DNA from: Actinomycetota bacterium
GTDB taxonomy: Bacteria; Actinomycetota; Acidimicrobiia; Acidimicrobiales; Iamiaceae
Assembly (NCBI GenBank): GCA_017882935.1
Contig: JADGOP010000190.1
Span: forward strand, 1 to 5,480
DNA length: 5,480 bases
Direction: 5' to 3'
Under the pieces are notes generated by a model, which saw nothing but the letters and a program-made list of their open reading frames with translations, was not told where the DNA came from and did not search any database. Position 1 is the stretch's first letter; each line of letters opens with the position of its first letter. The position numbers and the translations under genes are program-made. Positions 1-5,382 of the stretch are shown one piece after another.

Positions 1-1338
1 TCCTTCGGGCTCGCGGGTCGGCGGGTCGCACGGGGGAGGGCACGGGATCAGCCCCTTCGAGGCGAGCGCGTCCTTCAGCTGGTTGGAGATCTTCTTCTCC
101 GTCTTCACCGGGTCGATGCCCGACGGGGGTGACACTGCGTGCGAGATGACGACCGAGATGTTCTGGTACACGGGGGTGAGGGGCCGCACCGAGGCGTTGG
201 CGAGCGAGGTCTTGATCAGCTGACGGAACGGGTAGTCGGCCTGGAGCGACGGGTCGTCGTACAGGTCGGCGATCGACGGTGGGGTGCCGCCCTTGATGGC
301 CCCCACCTTCTGGTTGGCCCGGTTGCGGAGGCACTTCACCGCCTCGAACGCGAGGTCGGGGTGCTTCGAGTACTGGCTGACAGCGATGTTGATGCCGCCG
401 ATGGTGACGCGGGCCGGGGTGCCGGCCTTGACCTCCGGGTACGGCGCCCACTTGAAGCTCTTGAACAGCTTCGGCTGGTCGGACTTCATCGACGGGTAGA
501 CGAAGGGGTAGTTGAGCTCGAAGGCCGCGGTGCCCGACTCCATGGCCAGTCGGTTCTGGTCCTCCTGCTGCACCGACAGCGACGGGTCGGCGGCGGCCGA
601 CGTGGCGAGGCGGTGCATGATCGTGAGCGCCTCGACCGCGGGCGCACCGAGCGAGGGGTGCTTGTTGTCGGGCGTGAGCACGCTGCCCCCGGCGCTCGCG
701 AGCATGGTGTTGAACCACACCGTGGCGCCCTCGTACTGGTTGCCCTGGATCTCGATGTAGTGGGGCTTGCCCTGCTTGGCCAAGGCGATCGACATGTCGA
801 TCATCTGGTCCCAGGTCTTCGGTGGCGTGGGCACCAGGTCGGAGCGGTACCAGAGCAGCTGGGTGTTGCTGTTGTAGGGCGCGGCGTAGAGCTTGCCGTT
901 GTAGCTGGCGGTCTTGAGGGGCACCTTCAGCGTGCCCTTCTCGACGGCAGCCTTGTTCGCGCCGGTCCACTCACGGATCCAGCCGGCGCCCGCGAACTCG
1001 GGTGCCCAGGTGACGTCGAGGCCGAGGATGTCCATGCCGCTGTCGTGGGCCGCGAGCCGTCGCACCATCTGCTGGCGTTGCCCGTCGGCCGCGCTGGGAA
1101 GCTTCTGGTAGCTGATCTTGTAGCGCCCGCCGCTCTGCGCGGTGCACGTGTCGACGGCCTGCTGCACCGCCCCGGAGTTGTCGGGGTAGATGTAGAAGTT
1201 GAGCGTGGGACGGGCGCTGGAGCCCCCGCTGCTGCACGCTGCGGCCAGGAGGCTCAGCAGCCCCACTGTCGCCATCGCTACCGCAGCACGACGGCCGGCA
1301 CCCCTCGTGCGCCTGCGAACCCCCGGTCCAGCGTTCAC
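1..1338 (-). CDS. Sugar ABC transporter substrate-binding lipoprotein (maltose/trehalose type), 3' end off window
   Basis: Membrane-anchored solute receptor that would deliver an alpha-glucoside to an ABC importer. The frame is open from a GTG at 1338 to the window edge, 446 codons, with no stop. The GTG is chosen because AAGAGG (1348-1353) lies 9 nt upstream and it keeps an Arg-rich n-region (VRRRTRGAGRR). The next in-frame Met (residue 22) would remove that region. A hydrophobic stretch ends in LAAAC, with the lipid-bearing Cys at residue 35; Ala at -3 is slightly unusual. Family 1 SBP (COG1653, LpqY/ThuE-like) signatures are RYKISYQKLP (72-81), QRQQMVRRLAAHDSGMDILG (87-106), LDVTWAPEFAGAGW (107-120) and CLRNRANQ (336-343). 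Cys65 and Cys336 sit where related proteins have cysteines and could pair. The expected family C-terminus (SKGLIP) is followed by an extra Cys/Pro-rich tail. The gene lies 106 bp downstream of the glucosidase on the same strand. The sugar specificity cannot be read from the sequence. Confidence 0.93.
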   Translation of the reverse strand, partial: MNAGPGVRRRTRGAGRRAAVAMATVGLLSLLAAACSSGGSSARPTLNFYIYPDNSGAVQQAVDTCTAQSGGRYKISYQKLPSAADGQRQQMVRRLAAHDSGMDILGLDVTWAPEFAGAGWIREWTGANKAAVEKGTLKVPLKTASYNGKLYAAPYNSNTQLLWYRSDLVPTPPKTWDQMIDMSIALAKQGKPHYIEIQGNQYEGATVWFNTMLASAGGSVLTPDNKHPSLGAPAVEALTIMHRLATSAAADPSLSVQQEDQNRLAMESGTAAFELNYPFVYPSMKSDQPKLFKSFKWAPYPEVKAGTPARVTIGGINIAVSQYSKHPDLAFEAVKCLRNRANQKVGAIKGGTPPSIADLYDDPSLQADYPFRQLIKTSLANASVRPLTPVYQNISVVISHAVSPPSGIDPVKTEKKISNQLKDALASKGLIPCPPPCDPPTREPEG

Positions 1339-1392
1339 GGAACATCGCCTCTTGTCTTGGATCCAGCGCCGTAGCGCCGGCCCCCTCAAGAA

Positions 1393-1433
1393 CTGGCAAC
1401 CGCGACAACGCTAGCCAGAAGAATCGGCGTCAA
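1393..1433 (-). promoter_or_regulatory. Possible promoter with overlapping dyad upstream of the sugar-binding protein gene
   Basis: In the 106-bp gap after the glucosidase gene, the minus strand carries TTGACG (1428-1433) and TAGCGT (1408-1413), both resembling actinobacterial housekeeping hexamers. The spacer is only 14 nt, shorter than the usual 16-19, so the -35 assignment is weak. An imperfect dyad, CTGGCTAGCG-N6-CGGTTGCCAG (1393-1418, 8 of 10 pairs), overlaps the -10 hexamer, where a repressor such as a LacI-family sugar regulator could act. If it is real, the binding-protein gene has its own sugar-responsive promoter as well as read-through from the glucosidase gene. Confidence 0.35.
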
Positions 1434-1444
1434 TCAGGTTGGGC

Positions 1445-3112
1445 TCAGGCAGCAGTGCGGCGGTGCACGCGGCCCTCCCAGGGCGCGAGGGCGAGCGCTC
1501 CGGAGGCGGGCTCCGGCACGGTGCGATCGGCGAGCAGCACCTCCGACGAGGCCCAGGCCGCGGCGTCCTGGAGGTCGACCGTGACCGTGTCGGCGGAGAA
1601 GTTCCCGAGGACGAGCAGCTCGACGTCAGCGAGCCTGCGGGTGAACGCGAAGATGCGCTCGTCGTCGGGCAGCAGCAGGGTGTAGGCGCCGTCGGTGACG
1701 ACGGCCTCGCGGTGGCGCAGCGCGATGAGCGCGCGGTAGTGGTGGAGGACCGAGTCCTCGTCGGCGAGCGCCGCGGTGGCGTTCACCTCGACGTGGTTGG
1801 GGTTGACCGCCAGCCACGGGGTGCCGGTGGTGAAGCCGGCGTTGCGGGATCCGTCCCACTGCATCGGCGTGCGGGCGTTGTCGCGGCCCATGGTCCGCAG
1901 CGCCTCGAGGACCCGGTCGGGGTCGGCGCCGGCCGCCACCGCTGCGGCGTGGTGGTTGAGCGCTTCCAGGTCGCGGACGTCGTCGATGGTGGCGAACGAC
2001 GCGTTGGTCATGCCGAACTCCTCACCCTGGTAGACGCACGGCGTGCCGCGGTGCAGGTGGAGCACCGTGGCGAGCATCTTCGCCGAACGGGTGCGGTACC
2101 GACCGTCGTCGCCGAAGCGCGAGACCACGCGCGGCTGGTCGTGGTTGTCCCAGTAGAGGCTGTTCCAACCGACGTCGGCCAGGCCCGCCTGCCACCGCGC
2201 GAGGGAGGCCTTGAGCACCGGGAGGTCGAAGGGGCGCACGTCCCACTTGGTCGCGCCCTGGTCGACCCGCACGTGCTCGAACTGGAACACCATGTCGACC
2301 TCGCCGCGGGCGGGGTCGGTGAACAGCCTCGCCTCCTCGACCGTGACCTCGGGCATCTCGCCGATGGTGAGCACGGGCGGCTCGCGACCGTCGAACACCT
2401 CCTGGTGCAACTCGTGCAGGAACTCGTGCAGCCGGGGGCCGCCGAGGAAGTGCGGGGTGCCATCGCCGAGGTGGGCGCCGTCGGGGACGGGACCATCGGG
2501 GAGCGACGGGTGCTTCGAGATGACGTTGATGGCGTCCATGCGGAACCCGTCGACGCCGCGGTCGAGCCACCAGCGGGCCATGGCCTGGAGCTCGGCGCGG
2601 ACATCGGGGTTCTCCCAGTTGAGGTCGGGCTGCTTCCGTGAGAAGAGGTGGAGGTAGTACTCGCCCGTGGCCTCGTCGAGCTCCCACGCGGGCCCCGAGA
2701 AGATCGAGGCCCAGTTGGTGGGCTCCGCGCCGGGCCTGCCCGGACGGAGCCCCGGCCGCGGCGGCCGCCACCAGTACCAGGCGCGCTTGGGGTCGTCGCG
2801 CGACGAGCGCGACGCGACGAACCAGGGATGCTCGTCGGAGGTGTGGTTCACCACGAGGTCCATGACGAGCCGCATGCCGCGCGCGTGCAGTCCGTCGACC
2901 AGCGCGTCGAAGTCGGCCAAGGTGCCGAACATCGGGTCGATGCCGCGGTAGTCGCTCACGTCGTAGCCGTTGTCGTCCTGCGGGGACGGGTAGACGGGCG
3001 AGAGCCACACGACGTCGATGCCGAGGCGCTCGAGGTGGTCGAGGTGCTGCGTCACGCCCACGAGGTCGCCGATGCCGTCGCCGTCGGAGTCGGCGAAGCT
3101 GCGCGGGTACAC
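1445..3112 (-). CDS. GH13 alpha-glucosidase (maltase/oligo-glucosidase type), N-terminus disrupted
   Basis: Cytoplasmic retaining glucosidase that would release glucose from the non-reducing end of imported alpha-glucosides. From the GTG at 3112 it is 555 residues. Visible in order: metal-binding loop DSDGDGIGD (8-16); GYDVSDY (49-55); region I DLVVNH (85-90); region II GFRMDAI with nucleophile Asp193; acid/base Glu252 in IGEMPE; region IV NHDQPR with Asp325; QGEEFGMTN (362-370); and a C-terminal beta domain (about 455-555). Ala194 after the nucleophile is, in this family, more typical of alpha-1,4- than alpha-1,6-glucosidases. All catalytic residues are intact. The start is a problem: the GTG directly follows an in-frame TAG, has no good ribosome-binding site, and would begin inside the first beta strand. 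The family N-terminus is encoded just upstream of that TAG. This may be a recent pseudogene, a sequence error or a shortened gene. It shares strand and likely function with the downstream binding protein. Trehalose-cleaving or glucosyl-transfer activity is possible. Confidence 0.88.
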   Translation of the reverse strand: MYPRSFADSDGDGIGDLVGVTQHLDHLERLGIDVVWLSPVYPSPQDDNGYDVSDYRGIDPMFGTLADFDALVDGLHARGMRLVMDLVVNHTSDEHPWFVASRSSRDDPKRAWYWWRPPRPGLRPGRPGAEPTNWASIFSGPAWELDEATGEYYLHLFSRKQPDLNWENPDVRAELQAMARWWLDRGVDGFRMDAINVISKHPSLPDGPVPDGAHLGDGTPHFLGGPRLHEFLHELHQEVFDGREPPVLTIGEMPEVTVEEARLFTDPARGEVDMVFQFEHVRVDQGATKWDVRPFDLPVLKASLARWQAGLADVGWNSLYWDNHDQPRVVSRFGDDGRYRTRSAKMLATVLHLHRGTPCVYQGEEFGMTNASFATIDDVRDLEALNHHAAAVAAGADPDRVLEALRTMGRDNARTPMQWDGSRNAGFTTGTPWLAVNPNHVEVNATAALADEDSVLHHYRALIALRHREAVVTDGAYTLLLPDDERIFAFTRRLADVELLVLGNFSADTVTVDLQDAAAWASSEVLLADRTVPEPASGALALAPWEGRVHRRTAA

Positions 3113-3163
3113 CTAGTAGACGACCGCACGCTTCCACCACGGTTCGCCGGCCGGACCGGTGAG
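3113..3163 (-). other. Cut-off N-terminal segment of the GH13 gene, ending in an amber codon
   Basis: Reading the glucosidase frame upstream of its GTG gives TAG (3113-3115), then backwards the codons for GEPWWKRAVVY. GH13 alpha-glucosidases typically begin with a short lead and then WW-x-x-AVVYQVYPRSF, so the TAG sits exactly where Gln (CAG) is expected. One C-to-T change on the coding strand (position 3115) explains it. Codons further upstream read LTGPA and then a run of prolines, which suggests that the original coding sequence began near 3163. No ATG, GTG or TTG remains in this frame back to the SDR stop codon. Confidence 0.8.
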
Positions 3164-3240
3164 GGGAGGCGGTGGGGGGAGAGGCGACGGGGCGGCGATG
3201 GGTGAGACGGTACGCCCCGCCGTTCGCCGTCCCCCGGTGG

Positions 3241-3254
3241 GAGCCGGCCGGCTC
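3241..3254. repeat. GC palindrome overlapping the SDR stop codon
   Basis: GAGCCGGCCGGCTC is a perfect 14-bp palindrome that starts inside the TGA of the SDR gene. As RNA it could form a 5-bp GC stem with a GGCC loop. No T-run follows on the minus strand, so it is at best a weak terminator or a processing site between the SDR and glucosidase genes. Palindromes of this size also arise by chance in DNA this rich in G+C. Confidence 0.3.
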
Positions 3255-4074
3255 AGGGCTGGTCGGGGGTGTTGGTCCAGCCCTTCTCGTCGGTGCGGAG
3301 GTACCAGCCGCTCGCCGCCGTCGTGCCACCGTCGACGGTGATGACCTGGCCGGTCACGAACCGGGCGAGGTCGCTGGCGAGGAACACCACCACGTCGGCC
3401 ACGTCGTCGGGCTGCCCGAAGCGGCCGAGCGGCACCCAGTGCCGCACCATGTCGGGATCGCGGCCGCGCAGCATCGAGGCGCGCGAGGTCTGCAGCGTGT
3501 CGATGAGGTCGGGTGCGACCGCGTTCACGCGCACCCCATCGCGCCCGAGCTCCACGGCCAGGCTCTTGGTGAAGGTGTTCACCGCGGCGTTGAACGAGGC
3601 GTAGACGGCGTTGCCCGGGATGCCACGCAACGCCTCGACCGTCGAGACGTTGACGATGCTGCCCGACCCTCGCTCGACCATGCCTCGGGCGAGCGCGTGG
3701 GTGCAGGCGAACACGTGGCCGAGGTTGCGGTCGTACAGCGTCTTCCAGTCGGCCGGGGTCGAACGCAGGAAGCGCCCGCCCGGCCGATAGTCGCCGACGT
3801 TGTTGACGAGCACGTCGACCGCGCCCGAGCCGATGGTGGTGGCCACCTCGGCGAGGGCCGTCACCGTGGCCTGCTCGCGGATGTCGCCGTGCACCGGTGT
3901 CGCGGAACCGCCCGCGGCCGCGATGTCGGCGAGCGATGCGGCCAGCAGCGCCTCGTCGATGTCGTTGACCACCACGTGGGCCCCCTCCGCGGCGAGGGCG
4001 CGGCTGATGCCCCCGCCGATGCCGGCGGCCCCACCGGTGACCACCGCGACCCGACCTTGCAGGAGCTCGTCCAT
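3253..4074 (-). CDS. Short-chain dehydrogenase/reductase with Asn in place of the YxxxK lysine
   Basis: NAD(P)-dependent oxidoreductase of the classical SDR superfamily, 273 residues; substrate unknown. The ATG at 4074 is preceded by AGGCAGGG 4 nt away, and an earlier ATG at 4090-4092 meets a stop two codons later. Rossmann features are TGGAAGIGG (13-21), Asp38 at the end of the second strand (favours NAD over NADP), Asp64 and NNVG (91-94). Catalytic-site positions are Asn117, Ser144 ([10 protein letters not shown]) and Tyr158. The motif reads YASFN (158-162), so the usual Lys is Asn162, encoded AAC. The rest of the core is well kept, including [11 protein letters not shown] (183-193) and [12 protein letters not shown] (239-250). 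A C-terminal extension, [16 protein letters not shown] (255-270), goes beyond the usual end and looks like a subfamily trait. It lies between the pilin and glucosidase genes on the same strand, and an operon with either is unproven. It could be a subfamily using another proton relay or a protein with reduced activity. Confidence 0.92.
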   Translation of the reverse strand: MDELLQGRVAVVTGGAAGIGGGISRALAAEGAHVVVNDIDEALLAASLADIAAAGGSATPVHGDIREQATVTALAEVATTIGSGAVDVLVNNVGDYRPGGRFLRSTPADWKTLYDRNLGHVFACTHALARGMVERGSGSIVNVSTVEALRGIPGNAVYASFNAAVNTFTKSLAVELGRDGVRVNAVAPDLIDTLQTSRASMLRGRDPDMVRHWVPLGRFGQPDDVADVVVFLASDLARFVTGQVITVDGGTTAASGWYLRTDEKGWTNTPDQP

Positions 4075-4119
4075 GACGCCCTGCCTAGCCCATGGCCGAG
4101 CGCGGCGCGCCGGTGCCGT

Positions 4120-4138
4120 GGGGGCGGGGCGGGGCGGG
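4120..4138 (+). other. G-quadruplex-forming motif in the SDR leader region
   Basis: The plus strand has four G-runs of 5, 4, 4 and 3 bases separated by single C residues, a textbook pattern for a compact parallel quadruplex. It lies between the pilin stop and the SDR start, on the template strand for both genes. A 10-bp palindrome, CGGCGCGCCG (4103-4112), lies beside it. The sequence pattern is clear; any regulatory effect on SDR transcription or on read-through from the pilin gene is inference. Confidence 0.5.
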
Positions 4139-4139
4139 A

Positions 4140-4158
4140 GCCTGGGCTCAGCCCCGGC
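4140..4158 (-). terminator. Possible stem-loop terminator after the pilin gene
   Basis: On the minus strand, GCCGGGGCTGAGCCCAGGC begins 9 nt after the pilin stop codon. It can fold as a 3-bp and a 4-bp GC stem separated by one G-A mismatch, with a TGA loop. A C-rich tract follows, not a T-run, so this is not a canonical intrinsic terminator. U-poor hairpins are common candidates in high-GC actinobacteria. Confidence 0.35.
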
Positions 4159-4167
4159 GGCCCGAGG

Positions 4168-4365
4168 TCAGTTGGCGCCCTTGATGGAGCTGCCGACGGA
4201 GCTGAACTTGGTGGACGCCGCTTTGCCGAGGAACGTCACCGCAGCGATGCACACGACGGCGATGAGCGCGACGAGGAGCGCGTACTCGACGAGGGATGCG
4301 CCGGCGTCGGTGTTGCCGAACCGAGCACGGGTGTAGGCGGCGAGGTGTTCGTAGGTCGTGAGCAT
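4168..4365 (-). CDS. Flp-type (type IVb) prepilin, 65 aa
   Basis: Small major-pilin-like subunit of Flp/Tad (type IVb) pili, which act in surface adhesion or related secretion-type functions. The ATG at 4365 is chosen because GGAG (4375-4378) lies 9 nt upstream and the resulting leader has the right length; longer in-frame starts lack this. The leader of 22 residues ends in Gly22. Processing motif G|ASLVEY fits Flp pilins, with Glu27 at +5 and Tyr28 at +6 of the 43-residue mature protein. A hydrophobic helix (29-46, ALLVALIAVVCIAAVTFL) follows, then a short polar tail (KAASTKFSSVGSSIKGAN). A cysteine (Cys39) sits inside the helix. No tad assembly ATPase, platform protein or prepilin peptidase gene is in the window, so the pilin is an orphan here. 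It is divergent from the lipoprotein gene and upstream of the SDR gene. Confidence 0.9.
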   Translation of the reverse strand: MLTTYEHLAAYTRARFGNTDAGASLVEYALLVALIAVVCIAAVTFLGKAASTKFSSVGSSIKGAN

Positions 4366-4374
4366 GGCGACGAT

Positions 4375-4378
4375 CTCC
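4375..4378 (-). promoter_or_regulatory. Ribosome-binding site fixing the pilin start
   Basis: GGAG on the minus strand, 9 nt before the ATG at 4365. It supports the 65-residue prepilin over a longer in-frame start at 4491. Confidence 0.65.
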
Positions 4379-4551
4379 GTTGATGGGCCGGGGGCGCAGC
4401 GCGTCCGTTCCCTCGAGTGTCGCCAAGCTTTCATCGTGGCTGAATAGCCCGGACAGCTCATTCTCGGGCCTCGCACGGGGCGGGTTGCCACGCGAAGGCA
4501 GGAAAAGGGTCGACACGCCGCACCGGTCGACCTGCGCGGACCGGCGCGGCG

Positions 4552-4570
4552 ATGAGCAGCGGCTACTCAT
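4552..4570. promoter_or_regulatory. Candidate operator: 19-bp dyad upstream of the lipoprotein gene
   Basis: ATGAGCAGC-G-GCTACTCAT is an inverted repeat with 8 of 9 arm positions paired around a single central base. It ends 55 bp before the lipoprotein start codon, in the divergent promoter region. The size and symmetry resemble a dimeric repressor site. A short hairpin in an untranslated leader is an alternative. Confidence 0.35.
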
Positions 4571-4614
4571 GCGGGGGGTTGCCCGATGTGGTGTGCTGGC
4601 CCGAACACACCTCT

Positions 4615-4621
4615 GGAGGGG
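4615..4621 (+). promoter_or_regulatory. Strong ribosome-binding site fixing the lipoprotein start
   Basis: GGAGGGG lies just before the ATG at 4626, with 6 nt between GGAGG and the start. This decides against the in-frame upstream ATG at 4380, whose extension has no signal peptide. Confidence 0.8.
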
Positions 4622-4625
4622 AACC

Positions 4626-5360
4626 ATGACCCGCACCACCCACCGGCCCGCCTGGCGGCGGGTCCTCCTCGGCGCCGTCCTGACCAGCCTCGTGCTGGCC
4701 GCCTGCTCGAACGCCGGAGAGGAGATCGCCGGCAAGATCCAGAAGAAGCTGGGGACGAACGGCATCCCCGTGAAGACCGTCTCCTGCGACAAGAAGTCGG
4801 CCAAGAAGGGTGACGTGTTCAGCTGCACCGCCACCACCACCGACGGGACCACCATCCCCTACAAGGTGACGATGACGGCGAGCGACCGGTTCAGCGCCGA
4901 CCCCACGCTGCTGGTCGTGCGGAAGTCCGAGCTCGAGAAGGCTCTCGCCACGAGCGGGCGCCAGATCACCGGCGAGCAGGCCGTCACCGTGAGCTGCGGC
5001 ACCAAGGCCGTGTACACGGGCCCGCAGATCCGGGAAGCCAGGTGCGTCGGCACGGTCGACGGCGTGTCCGTACCGCTCGTCGTCACCCTCGACGGCACCC
5101 AGGTGGTCGGCGCCCCCGCCAAGCCATTGGTCATCAAGACGAAGGCCGAGCCCGAGCTGGAGGCCCAGCTGAAGGCCGCGGCCGGCGACGGCACCACCTT
5201 CACGATCGACTGCGGCACCGCCAAGGTCACCGTCCTGGCGTCGTCCGACAGCACCTTCGAGTGCACGGGCGTGGCGTCCGACGGGTCCAAGGGCAAGGTC
5301 ACCGCGAAGATCCAGCAGGACGGCACCGCGAAGGCCACCTCGGTCACGCAGACGTCCTGA
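4626..5360 (+). CDS. Lipoprotein with three tandem DUF4333-like cysteine-pair modules
   Basis: Predicted exported, lipid-anchored protein of 244 residues; function unknown. The signal peptide has a basic n-region (WRR, 10-12), a hydrophobic core (VLLGAVLTSLV) and a canonical lipobox LAAC with Cys27 at +1. The mature part looks like three repeats of about 65-70 residues. Each begins with a short charged helix (EEIAGKIQKKLG 32-43, KSELEKALATSG 100-111, EPELEAQLKAAAG 175-187), then a strand ending in a first Cys, a second Cys 13-17 residues later, and a strand-rich end. The pairs are Cys54/Cys67, Cys124/Cys140 and Cys196/Cys213, likely disulfides outside the membrane. The first module is closest to the DUF4333 pattern (VSC, then GDVFSC); the other two are more diverged. 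The gene is divergent from the pilin gene and has its own strong ribosome-binding site. It ends 22 bp before a convergent gene. The domain name is from pattern recognition, not a search. Confidence 0.87.
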   Translation: MTRTTHRPAWRRVLLGAVLTSLVLAACSNAGEEIAGKIQKKLGTNGIPVKTVSCDKKSAKKGDVFSCTATTTDGTTIPYKVTMTASDRFSADPTLLVVRKSELEKALATSGRQITGEQAVTVSCGTKAVYTGPQIREARCVGTVDGVSVPLVVTLDGTQVVGAPAKPLVIKTKAEPELEAQLKAAAGDGTTFTIDCGTAKVTVLASSDSTFECTGVASDGSKGKVTAKIQQDGTAKATSVTQTS

Positions 5361-5382
5361 CGCGGGGGCGTGGCGGCGCGGC

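Larger units (their letters stand above)
4366..4625. other. Divergent intergenic region between pilin and lipoprotein genes
   Basis: This 260-bp stretch lies between the two divergent start codons and must hold both promoters unless they are further away. It contains both ribosome-binding sites, a 19-bp dyad (4552-4570) and a small inverted repeat, GTGTG-N10-CACAC (4591-4610), just before the lipoprotein ribosome-binding site. GCCCG (4447-4451) and CGGGC (4465-4469) form another weak inverted repeat. I could not assign a convincing -35/-10 pair on either strand. Open frames that cross the region lack ribosome-binding sites and family signals. Confidence 0.6.

Noticed and set aside
139..1374. 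Long plus-strand open frame opposite the sugar-binding protein gene
   Set aside because: Its product is Val/Gly/Arg-rich with no domain signal or ribosome-binding site, and the minus strand encodes a clear family member over the same bases. It is a high-GC shadow.
1439..2641. 400-codon plus-strand open frame opposite the GH13 gene
   Set aside because: Low-complexity Val/Glu/Arg/Gly composition and exact antisense overlap with conserved GH13 motifs; no sign of real coding.
2022..3329. Minus-strand frame spanning the SDR-glucosidase junction, considered as a way round the amber codon
   Set aside because: The protein is Arg/Pro-rich throughout and is out of frame with every GH13 motif, so it does not rescue the glucosidase start.
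3172..4383. 403-codon plus-strand open frame across the SDR and pilin genes
   Set aside because: It crosses two well-supported minus-strand genes and their spacer, and its product resembles no family I recognise.
4441..4446. Minus-strand TATTCA as a -10 element for the pilin gene
   Set aside because: No -35-like hexamer lies 16-19 bases upstream, and the distance to the start codon is not informative.
4366..4491. N-terminal extension of the pilin from an ATG at 4491
   Set aside because: It has no ribosome-binding site and would bury the short prepilin leader; GGAG before 4365 and the normal leader length favour the shorter form.
4380..4625. N-terminal extension of the lipoprotein from an ATG at 4380
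   Set aside because: The extension would put a clear lipoprotein signal peptide in the middle of the protein, and the strong GGAGGGG site fixes the start at 4626.
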